Shown here piece after piece: positions 61,090-64,000 of a stretch of 64,000 nt of DNA. The position numbers were made by a program, and so were the translations under genes. How positions within the stretch are numbered: position 1 is the stretch's first letter; each line of letters starts with the position of its first letter. The stretch is from a bacterium. Its GTDB lineage: Bacteria > Verrucomicrobiota > Verrucomicrobiia > Limisphaerales > UBA11358. The notes under the pieces were generated by a model. That model was not told the origin of the DNA and ran no database searches. It saw only the letters and a list, made by a program, of their open reading frames with translations. The stretch lies in assembly GCA_021813325.1 (NCBI GenBank), contig JAKALA010000014.1, positions 1 to 64,000 of the forward strand. The letters are read 5' to 3'.

Positions 61090-61997
61090 TATTTGGTTTT
61101 GGGTTCGCCCGGCAGATTCTGGAACAAGGTGAACGGCGGGGTGCGCTCGTCCAAAATCAACGTGGCTTTATGATTCAACGAGCTTTGCAGGGCTTTCAAT
61201 TGCAGTTGATAAACGGCCAGCTCCGGATTTTGCTGGAACACGGTCAGAGTCTTGGCGGCTTCCGCCACTCCTTCGCCTTCAATGCGTGTGGCGGCCGCCT
61301 GCGCGTTGGCGATCATATCCGCCGCCTCCCGTTTGGCGGCTGACTTGATTTTGTCCGCTTCGGCTTCGCCGCTGTATTGGGCTTTGCTGATGTCTTTTTG
61401 CCGTTCGGATTTCATGCGGTTGAAAACTGATTGGGTGACTTGCTCCGGCAGGCCCAGTTTTTTGAAGCCCAGAAAATCAATGCTCATGCCGTAATTATTG
61501 GCGGCCAGTTCCGACTCAACTTTCTGCTGAATTTCTTGTTCGATCGCATCGAATTTCAGCTGCGACGGGTCGGGGTTGATCAAATCAGACAGATCGTGTT
61601 TGCCAATCACAGCCAACGTGGCGCTGCGGAGCATGGTTTCCAATTGTTGCTGGGCGGCAACCACTGAGCCGTCGCGCCAGGCCTGGAAGAAACGGCTGGC
61701 GTCCGAAATGCGCCAGCCCACATAGACGCTGGCTACGATGATGTTATGATCGCGGGTAAAATTTTCGCTGTATTTGTCCTCGAAGTTTTGCACCCGCTGG
61801 TCGAAGCGGTAAACCTGCTGGATGGGCCAGGGCCATTTGAAGTAGAGATTGGGCTGGTCGATGTTTTTATCGGCCGGCTTGCCAAACGTGGTGAGCACGG
61901 CCACTTCCGACTGGCGCACCTGGAAGGTGAACAGCAGCAAGGCAAATATAACCACCAGAACGGCGGCAATGATGATGGTAATCAGATTTTTTTTCAT
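61089..61997 (-). CDS. SPFH-domain membrane protein, second of three (HflC-like)
   Basis: 302 residues. One N-terminal helix (about 4-25), then the SPFH domain ('VRQSEVAVLTTFGKPADKNI', 'FKWPWPIQQVYRFDQRVQNF') and the helical tail 'AKREAADMIANAQAAATRIE' typical of HflC-like proteins. It overlaps the first SPFH gene by 4 bases and the third by 1, so the three products should be made in fixed ratio, as expected for a hetero-oligomeric ring. Confidence 0.88.
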   Translation of the reverse strand: MKKNLITIIIAAVLVVIFALLLFTFQVRQSEVAVLTTFGKPADKNIDQPNLYFKWPWPIQQVYRFDQRVQNFEDKYSENFTRDHNIIVASVYVGWRISDASRFFQAWRDGSVVAAQQQLETMLRSATLAVIGKHDLSDLINPDPSQLKFDAIEQEIQQKVESELAANNYGMSIDFLGFKKLGLPEQVTQSVFNRMKSERQKDISKAQYSGEAEADKIKSAAKREAADMIANAQAAATRIEGEGVAEAAKTLTVFQQNPELAVYQLQLKALQSSLNHKATLILDERTPPFTLFQNLPGEPKTK

Positions 61998-63859
61998 GGA
62001 GAATTCGTCAGGGAAAGATTCATCAGGTCGTCGCGGATTTTATCTTGCAGATCAAACACCACCACGTCGTGCGTGTTGGTCACGAGCAAAACATATTTCC
62101 GCGCATTTTTGGTGGCTTCCGCAAAGGTTTGTAAATACAGACGCTGCCGGTAAACGTCGGGAGCGGCCTGGAAAGCGGGGATCTGGTTGGTGAACAAATC
62201 CGCTTCCGCATAACGGGAAGTGACCAGTTGCACCCGGTGCGCATCGGCTTCGTTGGTCACGGTGAATGAGAAAGCATCGGCCAGGGCGTTGGTGCGGATG
62301 GCGTCGGCTTGGGCATCCAGAATGGTGGCCAGCTTGGTTTCCTGCGCGCCCACCACTTTTTCATAGGTTTCGGCGACCTTTTCCGCGGTGGGCGGGTGAA
62401 TGTCTTGCAGGCCCACGAAATTGATTTTGGCGCCGAGCTGGCGCGCGTTGACCGAAGCCTGAATACGATCACGCAGTTCATCGGACGCCTTCAAGCGGCC
62501 TTCGGAGAGAATGTCGTTCAAATCTTCACCCGCGAGATAACGAATGACTTCGCGCGTGGCCAGAGTCTTCAACAACTCTTCCGGCTGGCTGTTTTTGTAA
62601 ACCCAGTCCATCACGTTGGTGATCTGAAATTGAACCGGAATGCTGACGGTGACGAGTCCGACAGCTTGCGCTTTGGAGGTCTCGTTGGTGTCTTCGGCGG
62701 TCGTGGCGCTGGCGTGATTGGCGACCAGGAAGTTTTCCTCCTTGTTGTGGCTCACCGTCCACAGGATGACATTGGCGGCTTCGGTTTTGGGATCAATCGT
62801 GTAACCCACGGCGAACGACTGGACCTGTTCCGTGCGGAAACGGTAAATTTTGTCAATCGGCCAGGGCCACTTGAAATGCGGCCCGGGTTCCAAGGTGGCC
62901 AGCGGCCGGCCAAAGTGCTCCAACACGGCTTTTTCGCCCACGCCGATGAAGACCACGGTGGTGGACAAAATCAACACCCCAAATTGGATGAGAATCAGCG
63001 CGGCGAGATTCCGTTGCGCGGCCTGGAAAAACCACGTTTCCGAAACCTTGAACCCGAACTGGTAGTCCAAGGTCTGCGCCGCTGTGGTGAACAAGCTTTC
63101 CGGCTGCGCGAAGATGCCCACCACGCGGCTTTCATACAGCGGCCGGGCGATTTTGCCCTTCACGCGCGGACGGTAAATTTCCAGCAGCAAGGTCAGCAGA
63201 TTTTCCAGCGCCATCAATCCGAGCAAAAGGCACAAGCCGCGCGCCACCCAGAAATCGGCCCCGGGAAATTTGAGTTCCACCCCCGCCATGCCCAGCGCCG
63301 TGATGGCGCAGACATACGCTCCGGCCAGCAGGAAACTCGATCCGGGGCGCAGCAGCCGGTGGTTTTCCAGCCGCGCGATGGTTACGGAAAAGCGCCCGAT
63401 CAGGAACAGCACCAGCGCAAAGATGCCAAACAGCGAGAGCGAAGCCGTGGCCCGCGTCAGATTGAGTCCGGTGGTGGTTTTTCCGCTCCATTGCCACAAC
63501 AGCCACGCGCCGCCACCCTCGATCAGCAGCAGCAGCAAGGTCAGTCCGGGCACAAAATATTTTTCGAACTGCTCCCGGGCATTGCGCGCGGGAAAACTGC
63601 CCGCATCCTTGGCTTCAAACAGCGAGGCGCCGCGGCTCCGGGCCAGTTCGTCCAATTCCAGTTTTTCGGCGTGTTCGTTTTCCTCCAGCCGCATTTGAAA
63701 CCAACTGATGACATTGACCAGCATGCCCAGGCCAAGGAAGACGCCGGCCACTTTGCCGGCCAGCGACCCGGCAAATAGCGCCACGCCCAGGCCCGCGAGG
63801 AAAATCACCAGCGCAATTGCGAGGTTTACCAGTCCGTTTTTTTGAGTGTTACGTTCCAC
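61994..63859 (-). CDS. SPFH-domain protein with seven-helix membrane domain (first of three)
   Basis: 621 residues, about 300 more than HflK. The first 290 residues contain seven hydrophobic segments (from 'LVNLAIALVIFLAGLGVALF' to 'LIQFGVLILSTTVVFIGVG'). The SPFH domain ('GEKAVLEHFGRPLATLEPGP', 'FKWPWPIDKIYRFRTEQVQS') and its coiled-coil tail follow. The extended membrane domain is uncommon for prohibitin-fold proteins and could embed a transport or sensing part into the ring. First gene of the 12-kb run; 88 bases of leader separate it from the partial gene upstream. Confidence 0.85.
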   Translation of the reverse strand: MERNTQKNGLVNLAIALVIFLAGLGVALFAGSLAGKVAGVFLGLGMLVNVISWFQMRLEENEHAEKLELDELARSRGASLFEAKDAGSFPARNAREQFEKYFVPGLTLLLLLIEGGGAWLLWQWSGKTTTGLNLTRATASLSLFGIFALVLFLIGRFSVTIARLENHRLLRPGSSFLLAGAYVCAITALGMAGVELKFPGADFWVARGLCLLLGLMALENLLTLLLEIYRPRVKGKIARPLYESRVVGIFAQPESLFTTAAQTLDYQFGFKVSETWFFQAAQRNLAALILIQFGVLILSTTVVFIGVGEKAVLEHFGRPLATLEPGPHFKWPWPIDKIYRFRTEQVQSFAVGYTIDPKTEAANVILWTVSHNKEENFLVANHASATTAEDTNETSKAQAVGLVTVSIPVQFQITNVMDWVYKNSQPEELLKTLATREVIRYLAGEDLNDILSEGRLKASDELRDRIQASVNARQLGAKINFVGLQDIHPPTAEKVAETYEKVVGAQETKLATILDAQADAIRTNALADAFSFTVTNEADAHRVQLVTSRYAEADLFTNQIPAFQAAPDVYRQRLYLQTFAEATKNARKYVLLVTNTHDVVVFDLQDKIRDDLMNLSLTNSP

Positions 63860-63947
63860 AGGATTTAAAAATTAAAATGAACCGTTGATAAGGGTGTCCC
63901 GCGCCGGACCCCATGACATTCGGATTTGGCGGTTATCAACTGCATGA

Positions 63948-64000
63948 TTAACTGAGTTCTCGGTCATCAAACAACGCCACGGCAATGGCCAGCGTGGCTC
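63948..64000 (-). CDS. C-terminal end of an unidentified gene (runs off window)
   Basis: A minus-strand frame entering from the right edge reads 'ATLAIAVALFDDRELS' and stops at 63948-63950. The hydrophobic start and acidic end would fit the tail of a membrane protein. Too short to identify; listed because it has the direction and spacing (88 bases) of a neighbour of the SPFH operon. Confidence 0.3.
   Translation of the reverse strand, partial: ATLAIAVALFDDRELS

Noticed and set aside
62309-63778. A 489-codon plus-strand frame
   Set aside because: Antisense shadow of the seven-helix SPFH gene, produced by the GC-rich codon pattern.

Overview
The window reads as a chromosomal segment of a member of the Verrucomicrobiota, probably of the Pedosphaera/Limisphaera type. 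That is inferred from the sequence and not proven. The pointers are an ECF-like sigma factor with the 'FATTHWTV' opening used by this phylum, a neighbouring protein built from the zinc-ribbon N-terminus of verrucomicrobial Ser/Thr kinases, exported LamG, GH43, GH20 and DUF6600-type proteins, a run of SPFH proteins, and many REP-like palindromes between genes. No rRNA, tRNA or CRISPR array is visible.

Layout. 1-2.8 kb: a sensor kinase running off the left edge, the overlapping pair pabA-panD, and a small winged-helix regulator preceded by a 42-bp tandem array. 3.1-7.0 kb: a defence locus. A type ISP restriction-modification gene survives only as its two ends, and its middle is replaced by another system (Dam-type methylase, controller protein with operator palindromes, and a frameshifted putative nuclease). 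7-9.5 kb: repeat-rich DNA around a GH43 gene. 9.5-25 kb: housekeeping and metabolic genes (superoxide dismutase, leuD, a chemoreceptor fused to hemerythrin, a GH20-like enzyme, carbonic anhydrase, a DinD/BRO chimera, flotillin-NfeD, pgk-tpiA-secG, RNase R). 25-36 kb: a DUF6600 protein, ruvC-microprotein-ruvA, DUF374 acyltransferase, priA, then a minus-strand run of Nudix, two cyclophilins, a VWA protein and a YacP-like NYN protein.

36.2-42.6 kb is an integrative element of about 6.4 kb inserted in the first codons of the NYN gene. It carries a large serine recombinase at its left end, a small winged-helix protein, a probable HUH (rolling-circle type) endonuclease, coiled-coil peptides, a second small serine resolvase, a repeat microprotein, an exported LamG cargo protein and an XRE regulator. 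A diverged second copy of the start of the NYN gene lies at the right end. This suggests that the element re-supplies the 5' end of the gene it enters.

42.7-51.9 kb: lspA-rluD, a sugar-nucleotide epimerase plus cell-wall amidase, ubiX-ubiA (probably menaquinone), an exported protein, a kinase-less zinc-ribbon membrane protein overlapping the sigma factor, and small membrane proteins. 52-63.9 kb: one long minus-strand run of three SPFH proteins, a heavy-metal P-type ATPase, an ABC exporter pair, an anchored helical protein and rimO. The four-base overlaps and short gaps suggest that this membrane-remodelling set is co-transcribed.
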